From NCBI RefSeq assembly GCF_030247195.1, contig NC_080672.1, forward strand, positions 402,149,037 to 402,213,036: a stretch of 64,000 nucleotides of DNA. The letters are read 5' to 3'. How positions within the stretch are numbered: the first letter of the stretch is position 1; the number at the start of each line of letters is the position of its first letter. The position numbers and the translations under genes were made by a program. Below, piece by piece: positions 31,001 through 42,100 of the stretch. The DNA is from Topomyia yanbarensis (taxonomy: Eukaryota > Arthropoda > Insecta > Diptera > Culicidae). Below the pieces are notes generated by a model that saw nothing but the letters and a program-made list of their open reading frames with translations, searched no databases and was not told where the DNA came from.

Positions 31001-34000
31001 AATGTACATCATCTCATAGATTTTGATTGACTTAGGACGAAAGGGTAACGATAGTTTTCCTTCGTTTTCGTAAGAAATTATCAGTAAATCAATAGATCAT
31101 GAGTATTAATGTTCTTTTGGTTTCGATACAATTTGCAGAAAATATGTTTATTTTGTTAGAAGAAAATGAAATAACCAACACTTTCCTTCCAGTGCCATCT
31201 CTGAACGGTTTCTACGTAGAATCGCTAATAAAACAAACCAAATGGGCGCAATGTTCATTAAAAAAAGTTTAAAAGTTTTAGCCCTGATAATTCCATTATC
31301 GTTACCTGCCTAGTATGATGGCTCTCCCGTAGCACCGATAGTAAATATACCGACAACCAGCAGCGTCGTATCAATCCGCACGTACAAACACTCGCATAGT
31401 GGCGCCATTATCGCGCGACTGTGCATTCAATTTTTGGCTAAATAAAAATAATCATTATTGTGCACTGCACTCCGCTTCTTCACCTGACACCCTCAGTTCA
31501 ATACCGCCGACTACTGCCCGGATAGGAAAGGAATCCATTTTTTCCCCCGTTCATTTTGTACCATACATACTAGAATGTGCATAAATAAAAACGCGATCCC
31601 GTTCGGCGGCGAGCGTCACGTATGCAGTTTTGCCGCTTATCACGCGCGGGAACTGTTATCAAATTGAATTATTACAGCTCGTCACATTTACTTTTTTTCG
31701 ATTTTTTTTGTGTTTAGCTACGAGGTGTAGTATGTGTATGGGTTTTTTTCGGGACAATGAGGAAGTCGGGCTGAGCAAGCTTGACGATAGCATCAGAAAT
31801 GCGCCGAGAGAGTGAACTTAGATAAACAAGTGGACTGAATGTGTATTCTCGAGCGGCAACCAGACGCAGGTCATTGAACAGATCACGATCAGGCGCCACG
31901 TTTGCACCCAGATTCGATTGATGGTCAGAATTCTACCTCATTACAACTTCCAACTTTCGCTGGCAGACAAAAATCCATCAACTTCAAAAAATAATGTTTT
32001 TTTTTGTGTTCTGCGGGGGCCCACACGCTGCGTCCGCCGAGAAAAGTGACTGCAAAAAAGTGCGATTTTTATTTTCGAAATTCTTTTTCGGATTGTTGCA
32101 GCAGCGCATCATCATCACCAGTAACCAGCAAGATTGATCGTCTGTTATTGTCAGAATGACAGGGTCTTTATTTTCGGGCTGCTGATGGTCGTGCGGAGCC
32201 GGTCGTAAGTTTTTGCACCAGGGATCGTGCACCGATCAAATGTTTACGTTTAGCTTGTAAACGAAAAAGATGTTTAATTTTTTTTAACTTTTCGTTCAGT
32301 TGAGTTCTCATTGCTCCCGTTGGTGTCAGTCATATTTCCGCCTGGGAGATATGTCGCCATATTTTTTTTACATTTTTGCATATGTCAGGTTACTAGTAGA
32401 AGGGGTTACAAATCCGGGATGATGCGTCCATCCCGTGCGCGCCAACTGATCGCGTCGAATGCAACCGACCAGGCAAGGGTTGCTGCGAATAGGGGAGCAA
32501 GCCAATCTAATAATAATAATAATCAGCGAGTGTGGCTGTCATCGCGGAACGCATTCAGTTGCGGCAGGCGGCGTCTTCGCTCGGAACGGGTGAACGGTAG
32601 TCCGACTTAGAAGAAGAGGAAAGAGTTGCTGTGATCACTACTGAGCGGTTCTGTAGTAAACAAGAGTGCAACGTATCTTTAATTGTCGGGACGCGTTTTC
32701 ACGCGTTCTGCGCCGCTCAAGGCCAGCCAGAGCGTCAAAATTTTGAAATTTAGCACCCGGCACATGGTGAATGGTGCGGGGGCTATGAATTGCTGCCGGC
32801 GGCTGTGGGATGGTAGATGGGATGGGATAGGTATCGTACGCGATGAATGATAAGCGGTCCCCGAAAATAGACTGCTCGTGCAGCAATGTACTTATCAACT
32901 GTGATCGAATTCCGTGGTCCATCGCTTTGATGTTGTGTCTACGGAGCGGGTAGACACATGTTGAATCGATCGCTCTAGACGGCGGCGAAACTTCCAGACG
33001 ATTGTGTGTTTCATGTTGCGAAGCACCGTCTGGGTAAATATTAGACAGAGATTCCGTGTGTATGTGAGTATGAATGGCGAAAATTTTTCGTTGAGATTTT
33101 TGACAATTCTTTTACAACCGCGGATGCAAAGTCGTGCCAAAAGAGTTTGGTTTGTTGTCATCACAAAAAACCTAACTGGCTTTTGGAGAGCAAAATGTTG
33201 TTTTCATCACGAAATAATTTGACAACCATTTGTTTTTTTAATGTAAATAGAAAGCAGCGATGCCAGGAGCACAGATTAATTTGTGTTTCGCAGATTTCGA
33301 ATGTGCTGCACAGACTGCACCAAGCTACAGAAAGCTGTGGAAATCTTTCTGGTATAACACACAGACCAGCACACATTTCTCATTTCTTTTACCTTATTTT
33401 TCAAATAATGAATGGAAATAATTTCGAGCAGAATCATAAAAGTGTACATTTAACATATTTGTTTCTGCGTATACTATACAATATTATTGGAAACATGAAA
33501 AACATTGAAAACAACAGTTTTTATCGCTTATCTTGCACCAGAATCTACTTTGAATCGTTACACGTTGTTACTTGCGAAATTGGAAACTAAGGAAAACTTT
33601 CACTTAACAACAGCGCAGATTCTCCGTTTGACGATTAGGGTAGTTGCATTTAATATTAAAGTCACGGGCAGTTTCTGAATTTGGCGAATGAGCATTCAAT
33701 GATCATGAATATATGTATCGCTAAGTCATTTGAGAGGAGCCATAAAAGACATTGTCGATGGAGATGTGCTGAACAACTAATAAATGTGGAATGTGTGTTA
33801 TTTCTGGTCACCACAACAAAAAATTCTCACGCCTTCATAAACACCGCTTCTGATTTAAAATTCCAGAGAAGGTCGTTCTACTTCAGTGCGGAATTGAATG
33901 TCAAAACAAGTGCTGAATGCAAAGATTGTTTGCCAATGCAATTTTTCAAAATTGAAAATATTGATATTAAAAAATAAAGGGACCGAGCCTCGTCAGATCA

Positions 34001-34009
34001 TTTAAATTT
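31001..34009. other. Low-repeat region, possible regulatory or 5' exon DNA; no coding gene proven
   Basis: The stretch at 31330-33160 is richer in GC and CpG than the flanks and lacks inverted repeats. A (TAA)n-like run lies at about 32507-32522. TCAGT at 32296-32300 resembles an initiator. A 99-codon frame (32311-32610) ends in an R-rich segment and could be leader sequence. No domain is recognisable. From 33200 onward the DNA is AT-rich and unclassified. Confidence 0.3.
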
Positions 34010-34011
34010 GA

Positions 34012-34163
34012 GAGGCGGGAATAGCGTAGTCCGTAAGTCGATTACCCTGTACGCAGCTTACCTGGATTCGATTCCCGCGCATACTGTTACAGATTTTTCT
34101 AAACCGAAATCATACGCCAATGACCCCAAGGTTCAAACATCTATAAGCGAAGCCAAATAATAG
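34012..34163 (+). mobile_element. tRNA-related SINE (Feilai-like), plus strand
   Basis: The tRNA-like head reads GGGAATAGCGTAGTCCGTAA, then CTGTACGCAGCTTACCTG and the B-box-like GATTCGATTCCCGC. It continues into the SINE body (TTTTTCTAAACCGAAATC, then CAATGACCCCAAGGTTCAAA). It is diverged from the other copies. Confidence 0.7.
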
Positions 34164-34901
34164 ATATTTTGTTTTAAACATCTGTTGACGTGTAAAATTA
34201 TTATTTATACAACGCCTTAGGACTTGTTTATCTACGGATAGCTTGAACTAATAACGATCATGGCGTTAAAAAAACTCTGCAATATCGTTTGAATATCTTA
34301 CTTTTAAGCTTGGCTTTTGGCAGATTTCAATTGTCAACTTAAACGTGTTCAGATGATTTTCCAAATAGACTATGGATTGCTTTAATGTTGTACCACAAAT
34401 TTCTGTGAATTGTTCTTTCCAATTATATTCCATTAAATCGAAAATTTGTAAAATATACGGTTATGACTTATTTATTTCTTGTCCAATGCTACTCACTATG
34501 TAACCGAAGATATAAAACAAGAACTTCAGAGTTGTCACAAGATTGTAAAAAGTAAAGTGTACCATGAAAACTATTCATTTCGCCATGCCTTTTAGAATGT
34601 GAGATACTATGAGCAGGAGCCATCCGATTTAGAGATTCCTCCGCTTTCTTCTGTTGGACATGTTCTTTGAGCCGTGAAAGATAATGACTATCATCCATAT
34701 CGTAAGAACTTCCCGAGGAGTTTGTCGACGCTACTTTAAGCGCATAACCGAAAATAGGCTCGCTAAGCAATCCTGCGTATATCTTGATGTGTAAACGTCA
34801 GTAAATTCATAATTATCGATTATTGTATTCTGTAAACGGAGCACTGTTTTGGTCGACATGAGTGCCGCTTGACAACTTCCTTCAACTGCAATTTTCAAAG
34901 A

Positions 34902-34990
34902 AATATACTGCCGTTATAAGCTTAATTGTCCCATGTTCTGTGGGATTCCCTATATACATGGGACAATTATGCGTAGAACGGCAGGGTATT
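34902..34990. repeat. Hairpin of about 89 bp
   Basis: The outer arms ATACTGCCGTT and AACGGCAGGGTAT and the inner perfect arms TAATTGTCCCATGT and ACATGGGACAATTA can fold into one stem with a short internal loop and a loop of about 18 nt. It is most likely a tiny MITE. It is also pre-miRNA-like in size. Confidence 0.6.
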
Positions 34991-35741
34991 ACTGTCAATA
35001 CATTCCCTCAACTTGAGCTTACCTTGAGATCAGCAATCAAAGTTACCATGGTATTCAAATGTTCGATTACAGCAGAGTATTCAGTTTGATTTGATGAGTT
35101 TAACGAGCTATCGTTTGATTTGGACGTCATCAGATCGTACCATTGCGTAAGATCTTCAATGAAAGTAACAGTTGTTTTCAAAGATGGTTACCCGATTTGA
35201 TCCGACACAACGCACAGGGCAGCTGACCCTTGGTAAATGCAGTATTTTGTCGAATTGAAAGCCTTCGTTTCATCAACCCACGAAGTTTTCAATTTGTCCA
35301 AATCTACATCCGTGGGATACAGTTTATACGACATTTTCGGATGCTGATTTTCTTCTGATGCTACCACTTTGTTCGAACTCATCTTTTTGCCTGCTAGTCA
35401 GTAATTCTATCGTAACGTTTGATATTCATCCGTTCACTATATTTTTTAAGTACGTCAACAAGGCCAGGAATGAACTGTACTGGACAATTTGAATGTACAG
35501 TATGAACCACTGATAAGTCCTGTATGATGGAATCTTTTCTACAGTTAGCACACTGCTTTACTGGAAGCACCATAGTCGGATGTAACCAAAAGAATGCGTA
35601 TATCAATGATTTCCAAGTTCGCGATAATTATGTTGTCTTTTGGAATAGAGTTACTATATACTCATACGATATAGCCAGTTTCCACCTAACTTTTAGCTCC
35701 AGTAAGATGAGTTACTAAGCCGTGAGTGGCTGGGTTATTTT

Positions 35742-35897
35742 TTTATTTCGATTATAGAGGTTTTAACCTTAAGGTCATTCGCCTCTTCGGGTTCGAAAAA
35801 TCCCTTATGAAAAATTTCTAACCCTATGTACGGGGTCGGGACTCCAACCCAGGTGCGCTGCGTACAAGGCAATCGATTTCCCAACTACGTTACGCAC
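35742..35897 (-). mobile_element. tRNA-related SINE (Feilai-like), minus strand, inside the P-like relic
   Basis: It has the body TAGAGGTTTTAACCTTAAGG, then CATTCGCCTCTTCGGGTT, and the tRNA-like head (minus strand GTTGGGAAATCGATTGCC, GTACGCAGCGCACCTGGGTT). Flanks TGGCTGGGTTAT and TGGTTGGGTCAT look like a diverged target duplication. This is the most complete of the SINE copies here. Confidence 0.8.
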
Positions 35898-36150
35898 ACT
35901 ACTGGTTGGGTCATTACTCGGCGGCATTGTGACTCTCCCCAAAAACTTTAGATAGTTCGGACGGTACTCTTTTACCTCGTCAAAGCTCATTTCATTCATT
36001 TTGATTGCACAATCGAGCTCATCTTCGCTCATAGCAGCTATTTTCAGCTTGGGAACGTCAAATGGTTCAAATAAAAATCCTAAAAAAAGGAAAGCCTTTA
36101 ATGTATCAGTACCAAACAAAAAAGGTCTGCAAGTCACCTGTGCCATTGTG

Positions 36151-36949
36151 AATCACTTAAATTTTATCCATCAAAGATCTATTGCTTGGAAAGGCCACAT
36201 GTGGAAGCTGTTGGATCGCTTCATAATCTTTACCGCTGACAAATCGGAACTTCAAGCATTCCATCCCCGAAATCGTTGGACCATTTGTTGACTCGTTTCT
36301 GCTGTTATATTTTATTTGTTACCTTATACCAATATAACACCTCAAGTTTCCATTTTTGATGGTATTTCCATATAATTTAAATCTGAGCTAAATAGATTTA
36401 TTAATATTAAATTAGTAAATAATTACTGTATACAACCTTGAGTTAAATGCTCAAGTGGCTTTCCCATGATTTTTTTTTGAAATCGACTGTTTAACAGAAT
36501 TCTTCCGTTGAGAATCCTTGAGAATAACACCTTCATCGACATCAAACCCAGTGTCTTCAGAACTAGGATTGTGAGAAATGAAATCAGTAGATGTATGATA
36601 TGCTAAAACCGAATACAATGGAAGAGATTTGTACTGCAATTGTTCTGAAAAAAAAACACTTCACCTTCCCAGTCAGATTTCAGCAGGAAGCTTTATCGTT
36701 GCTACTTATTATGATTACAGATCCAATGGGAGCATTAGTGCAGTAAACATAATCATTGTTATAAACCAAATCTTGATATCTTGCAATTCTGACAACACTT
36801 CCAGACAGCCCTTTAGTACTTCTAATTTCCAAACCGTATGCCTGTTGATGTCAATTTTATCCAAACACGATCTGATTTGAAATTTGTCCGACAGCTAGGA
36901 ACAAAGGAGGCGAATCCTATCCTAGGTTAACACAACTCATAGCAAAAGT
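36151..36949. other. Flank of the P-like relic, possibly more of it
   Basis: A 62-codon minus frame at 36451-36639 (YKSLPLYSVLAYH, DTGFDVDEGV) has coding-like composition and may be an N-terminal remnant of the same element. No THAP-type C2CH pattern could be confirmed. Confidence 0.3.
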
Positions 36950-37510
36950 AATTTTATGTCGACTTGCTGGTCGACTTTGCCAAATGCGTTAACCTGTGTG
37001 TCGACATAAATTGACTTGTACTGTGAGCCTTGTTTACAAACATTGCTTCACGGTTAAATGGGAGTGTTGGTAAACACGGCTCACAATAAATGTCTTTTTA
37101 TGTCGACTTATCAGTCGACTTAGTCTACGTGCACAGGCTAATTAGGCTGTGCACGTTGACGAAGTCGACATTGAGTTTAACTGTGAGCCTTTACCAACAT
37201 TGCTTCACAGCTTAATGAAGCAGTACACGCTGCGCTACATAGCGGTACTTTCCGAGCCCCTGCTGGACCGGAATGACATTTGATGCACTCTTTGTTTACT
37301 GTTATTGATCAGCTGTTCATAGGTTTTCTAAAGAACAGCTGATCAGCCAAGTAAAGAAAGAGCGCACCAAATGTCATTCCGGTTGGGCTGGGGTTCGGAA
37401 AGTAACGCTTGTAACACACCGTATTTTGGTTGATGGCAGTGTTGGTAAACACGGCTCACAGTAAGTCAATTTATGTCGACTTGTTAGTCGACTTCTTCCG
37501 CGTGCACAGC
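36950..37510. repeat. Nested palindromic MITE cluster
   Basis: Four copies of an arm related to CTGTGAGCC...TTTACCAACATTG, in both orientations, lie near 37018, 37070, 37190 and 37440. GTCGACTT/AAGTCGAC motifs occur in pairs around GTGCACAGGCTAATTAGG near 37120-37150. An inner inverted repeat of about 180 bp (GACCGGAATGACATTTGATG near 37269 against CAAATGTCATTCCGGTT near 37366) with AACAGCTGATCA arms sits between the last two. It reads as a foldback element hosting another. Confidence 0.7.
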
Positions 37511-37569
37511 CTGATTGACCAATTCGTTTGATGTTAGGTCGCATCGACGATTTTGTCGGACGTCTAACC

Positions 37570-37718
37570 TAGAGCACTCTAGTTAGAGTGTGGCCAAGAG
37601 GCCATGACGTATCCAAACGAACATGGAATTTGACGTATACACAATAGAAATACGTCAAATTTCATGTTCGTTTGGATACGTCGTGGCCTCTTGGCCACAC
37701 TCTAACTAGAGTGCTCTA
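37570..37718. mobile_element. Near-perfect foldback MITE, 149 bp, 8-bp TSD
   Basis: GTCTAACC is duplicated at 37562-37569 and 37719-37726. The termini TAGAGCACTCTAGTTAGAGT and its complement are inverted, and the arms are about 65 bp with very few mismatches, meeting at GACGTATACACAATAGAAATACG-like central DNA. The low divergence suggests a recent insertion. Confidence 0.92.
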
Positions 37719-37726
37719 GTCTAACC

Positions 37727-38535
37727 CAGCCGAGCTGATGGCGCTTACCAAGACACTACGTTGTGTCGATTTATTTTAGTCTTCGCCAGAATCTGTCCAT
37801 GATGGCGGTAATTGGAATAATCGCCCTAACTTACACTGCAACTCATCAGCGAGATGAACGCAATGGTATCTACATTCAGTAACAACAAACTGTGGCAGCA
37901 TCAGCAAAATGGAAACGTCATCTGCCGGTAGCACGCCAAAAACCCCTTTTTTGAAAAGAAACGCTTCATTGACAAATGACACATGATCGTTTAACTTTAA
38001 CTTTCACTTTAATATTTACGTTAACTTGAGGATGTGACTTAACTCTAGTCTCATTCGCATGCAGGTTTAGCTTAGACTGACCGGCAGAGATGCCAGATAC
38101 TTTTTTCAAATGTCTGCAATAATAATTTTAAAAGTATGGGAATTACCAAAAATGTCAGGAAAAATATTTTTGACCAAAAATGACTTATTAATGGTGCGTT
38201 ATATTATATGAAAATAGTGCATGTATAGCCCAAGATATGTAGAGAGAAATAGCTTATGGAGGGAAAACCTAAAGTAGATAAAGCTGTAATTTGAAACTAA
38301 ATTAACCAAAAGCCTTAATTTTCAAAAATCTAAATATCTGCAACCAACCGAAAAAATCTACAAATATCTGCGTCTTCGAAAAAATCTGAAGCTAAAATTA
38401 AAAGGCTGCGAATTTGCAGACATGTCTGCAAATCTGGCTTCCCTGCTGACCGACGATCCTGACAGATCGAAGCAAGAAGGTGATCATCATATGCCGTGTT
38501 GCCAGAATAACTCACCTAATTTAGCGATCGTTTAC
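37727..38535. other. Intergenic stretch, no element or gene identified
   Basis: Frames are shorter than 70 codons and without motifs. Composition is mixed. Confidence 0.4.
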
Positions 38536-39199
38536 ACTAAAGAGACTAGAATAACAAAGAGACGCCATCTTAATTCAGTGAAAACAATTCAACTAGCAAC
38601 CAAGCTACGGGCCACCAGCAAATCGACTTTTTCATACAAGCTTGCATACAATAAACCTTTCGTTTCGAGATGCGCAATGCCACCCCTGGTCTGCTAAGCT
38701 TCTCGACCAGCTGAAACAGTTATATCCGCAGGAATGGTATTTTGCAGCCACAAAACCACATTAGGCCAAGAACAATTGGAATTTTTCGGTTGCAAGTGGA
38801 TCCACAACAAAAAAGGAGTGGTCTTGTACATATGTTCCTGTCTTGTCAGTTTGCTGGAAACAAAAGACCATGTTTGGCTGATTCAGACCAATAACGGAAC
38901 AACTTTCATTTTAAATGTTTGCATCGTTTGGTATTCGTTACCCTCGTGCTGAATTTCGTCCTCCCATCAAACCATGCCATTTTCTCTTTAGTGTTTCTAA
39001 ATAGTGACAAATTTGGATTTTATCTTTTAAATATTTGGTAGTTTTAACGGATTGGATAACAATACTTCCTTAAAACAATTACACATAATGCTAAACTTTT
39101 ACGATTGACAACTCTCTTGTTCGTTTGGAATGACATTGACAGTTAAATTAGAATTCCAAACGAAACATGGCGTCTCTTTGTTATTCTAGTCTCTTTAGT
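38536..39199. mobile_element. DNA element of 664 bp with terminal inverted repeats
   Basis: ACTAAAGAGACTAGAATAAC followed by AAAGAGACGCCAT at the left end is the complement of ATGGCGTCTCTTTG and TTATTCTAGTCTCTTTAGT at the right end, about 32 bp in all. The interior has short frames only. The TSD is not clear. Confidence 0.75.
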
Positions 39200-42100
39200 T
39201 AACATCAACATGATGCGGAACACAATGTAGAACGTTGCATGACAATGTTTAACCTCACTTTTTGGACATGGACTAGAAAATTGTTGCTTTCACCACAGGA
39301 CAAGCAACTGGGTTCGAGTTGGTTTCAAATTCTAACACCTTGTAAACAAGCTCGCCGAACTGTCATTTTTTTCCTTTGATGTCGTCATCATGCATTGTTC
39401 TATTGCTCAGCAGTGTCGCCGATAAATCTAGCCGAAAAATCAAGAATCAGGAACATCTTATGGAATGCCTAAGTGAAGGTAGCTTCTATTTTAGAGAAGA
39501 GGCGAAAACTGCGAGCTAATTTGGTTCAATCCTAACCTCTATATTGACAAATCAATGTGCAGTTGTGTTAGTACGAGATTGAGGTTAAATCGGGTGGAAT
39601 TTTTGCCAAACGAGTTTAAATCAGATGGCGAAGTGTAAACATCACGTTATATGTATGTTGTCTATACACATTGCAACTGTGTTGGTGTCCTAGACGTCAA
39701 ATGAGTCAATCGGACCAGCTTTATGTACCCCAACATTTAAATACAAATTATATAAATGTTGTTAACGATGATATAGTTGAGTATATTATTTACAGAAAAA
39801 TAAATAAAAGAAAACATTATTTTAATTGCATCTAGATTTGTAAACTCGTATTTATGTCATATAGAACAGTCATATACGCTAGAACAAACTTTTCCGAAAA
39901 ACCGGTGTAAACATTCAGATGAAAAAACGGGATATGATTTCGGCAGTGTAGTCACGTAAAAATTGCATAGATTCTTATTTATCTTCGCCAACGTATCGAC
40001 CCGTGGTTGGGATCTGCTGCAGAGCTCGACAATAATCGACAATGTCGAGCGCTAAAGAAGAACCCAACTACGGGTCTAAACGTCGGTGAGGATCGCCCGG
40101 AAACGTCTATGTTCGTTGTTATTCTTTTAAAAAATTATCGCAAGACTAGTGCAATTTTGCCTGGATGTTGTATCGCAACTTCTAATAATTTTGATATGAA
40201 CCAACGTAATTCGAACCACTAAAAAGTACATCCGTTCTCTCCCTTTGGCGTCTGCAGCGCTACCTGAATATGCCTTGCTGATTCATCACTTTGGTCGATC
40301 AATGATAGGGGAAATATTTGCCGAAATAATTAATCGAATATGAACTGGAAGTTGGTGAGATCGCTTTATTTTATTTTTCGAAGCTTACAAATAATTAATC
40401 ACAATATTTTGCTGCAACTACATGCCAGAAGCAAAAATGTTACTTTTTCATTCTGGAAGTGTGAATATATTGCACGTATCCAAATGTTACCAGAATGTAT
40501 TCGTGGCCCGTCATGAAAACGCACTAATCATTATAAGAATATCTTTGGCTTCCAGTTTTTTGCCATATTTATAGAGCATCTATTTAAACAAAACTCTTAC
40601 AATTCGAATGTTGTTGCATGCTAGATAACAGCTAGCAAAACTGCCAAAAAGACCGTTCCTTCTTCAATTCCTGGTTGCAAAAAGTAAGGTTTGTTTAGTC
40701 GAGCCGACCCCGGCTAACCGGCAGCCCCGCAACCCACTATAGAGAACCATATTACCAAATTAAGCAAAACATCGCACAGGAAAGTGACATTGGCCAAAAC
40801 ACACGAACCAACGCACACAAAAAAAAAGTTTACAGGAAGCCACCGTGCGCCGTTGCAAAACACTTGCATAACAATTCGGCACGCGGCACTTGACAATGAG
40901 AAAGTGACAGTTGTCGAGAATTTTCAGCACACATCAACTTACCTTGCGCGGTTGGTTCTAACCTTGTCCAGTATGCAACTGCTGGTGGCAGGGCATTGTT
41001 CTCTGTGCACAACACAAACACAAACACCAAACCGAGAACCACATGCGATGCGGAATCGTCGGTGGGTAGTTCGCCATCGCCGCAGAATGCTAGGCTAAAG
41101 GTATTTCTTCATTAAAATCTTTTCCGCTTTGGAAACTGCAGGTCTGGCACCCGCCACCGGCCACCGGAGTGCCGCAGCCATTTCAAGCAAACCAGCAGTC
41201 AGTTGGTTCAGTTGGAAAACCTTTGCTGAAGGTCAACTCCACCACCGCAGCCCGGCTAGATAGTTCTGTGTGGTTTATGCACCATCACAAACAACAAAAG
41301 GTGTACGACCAGCCAACTAAGTTCAGCAAAATAAAACACATGTTCATGACGAGTAGTAAACAAAAAGGTACTCGTGTAGTGCTATGGAACTCCGGCGATA
41401 GAGACATACACTTGCACAGACACAGTACAGTAGGCGGCGAGTTTGGTAGACCCGGGCTGTGAAGCGGCGTATAGGTTATTGCGCAAAACTAAACTCTTCC
41501 GGTCCGTTTCGACTGTTCGCCGCTCCGAGAACCGACCGGGCGGCCAGAGTGAAGAGTGGCTGTGGTTGGTTATTGTAGGGGGAAATCAAGTTTTATGCAA
41601 CCGGTTCGCCTGTCCGGCACTATACGATGATGAAAGAGATTCTTTTGTCTACGTGGGGCACTGAAGCGGAAGTACTCGACCATTTGAATGGATAGGCCGG
41701 CGAACATCATCTTTCCCAACATTTTCACAGGTGTCGTGGCGCAAAGTTTGGACGGACAAAAAATGTCGCCTTGATTGACAAAGTGCCCATTAAAATGGGC
41801 TTGAATGGGTCATAATATACATGCAGCTCGTAACAGAGCACGAGTTAAAGCGTTGTAGAATTTGATTTATTTCCTATTTTGACAGTCGTTGCTTGGTACG
41901 TGGTGAAATGCAACCCCGGACACACGCATCCATGCGCTGGCGCTTCATTAGGAATTCAGTGCCTTGCATCGTTCCGATATGGATTTCCGCTGGTAATCAT
42001 AATTCTAGGATGCGCTTGCGGTGCGCTGCACACATCTTTTTACGGCGCTCTTCGCGCCATATTTCCAAACCGACGTTTCCGCCTCATTGACGCAGAACGA

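Larger units (their letters stand above)
34489..36150 (-). pseudogene. Decayed P-superfamily (P element/THAP9-like) transposase, minus strand
   Basis: Two blocks support this. About 35115-35030 reads TFIEDLTQWYDLMTSK, like the aromatic-rich helical block in P transposases, followed by NQTEYSAVIEHLNTM. About 34810-34740 reads YTSRYTQDCLASLFSVMR, like the conserved 'S-R-x-x-QD-x-x-E-x-FF-x-x-(I/M)R' block near the C-terminus, followed by RRQTP. Between them are at least one in-frame stop (after SDQIG) and frame changes. Upstream frames (35606-35394; 36146-35900, with FDVPKLKIAAMSEDELD) look protein-like but I cannot place them, and a SINE splits them. The acidic QD-x-x-E catalytic Glu is not preserved, so it is not functional. 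Confidence 0.45.

Noticed and set aside
30358..31026. 222-codon ORF across the first gap
   Set aside because: Nearly all residues are translated N; it exists only because the gap has no stop codons.
33147..33590. 147-codon plus frame
   Set aside because: AT-rich, with no start context, domain, signal or membrane pattern; no splice partners found.
34012..34090. tRNA-like sequence that could be called a tRNA gene (also 35820-35897, 46234-46310, 58100-58176 and 22985-23054)
   Set aside because: They have A/B-box-like words but no acceptor-stem pairing, and each continues into the same SINE body, so they are retroposons.
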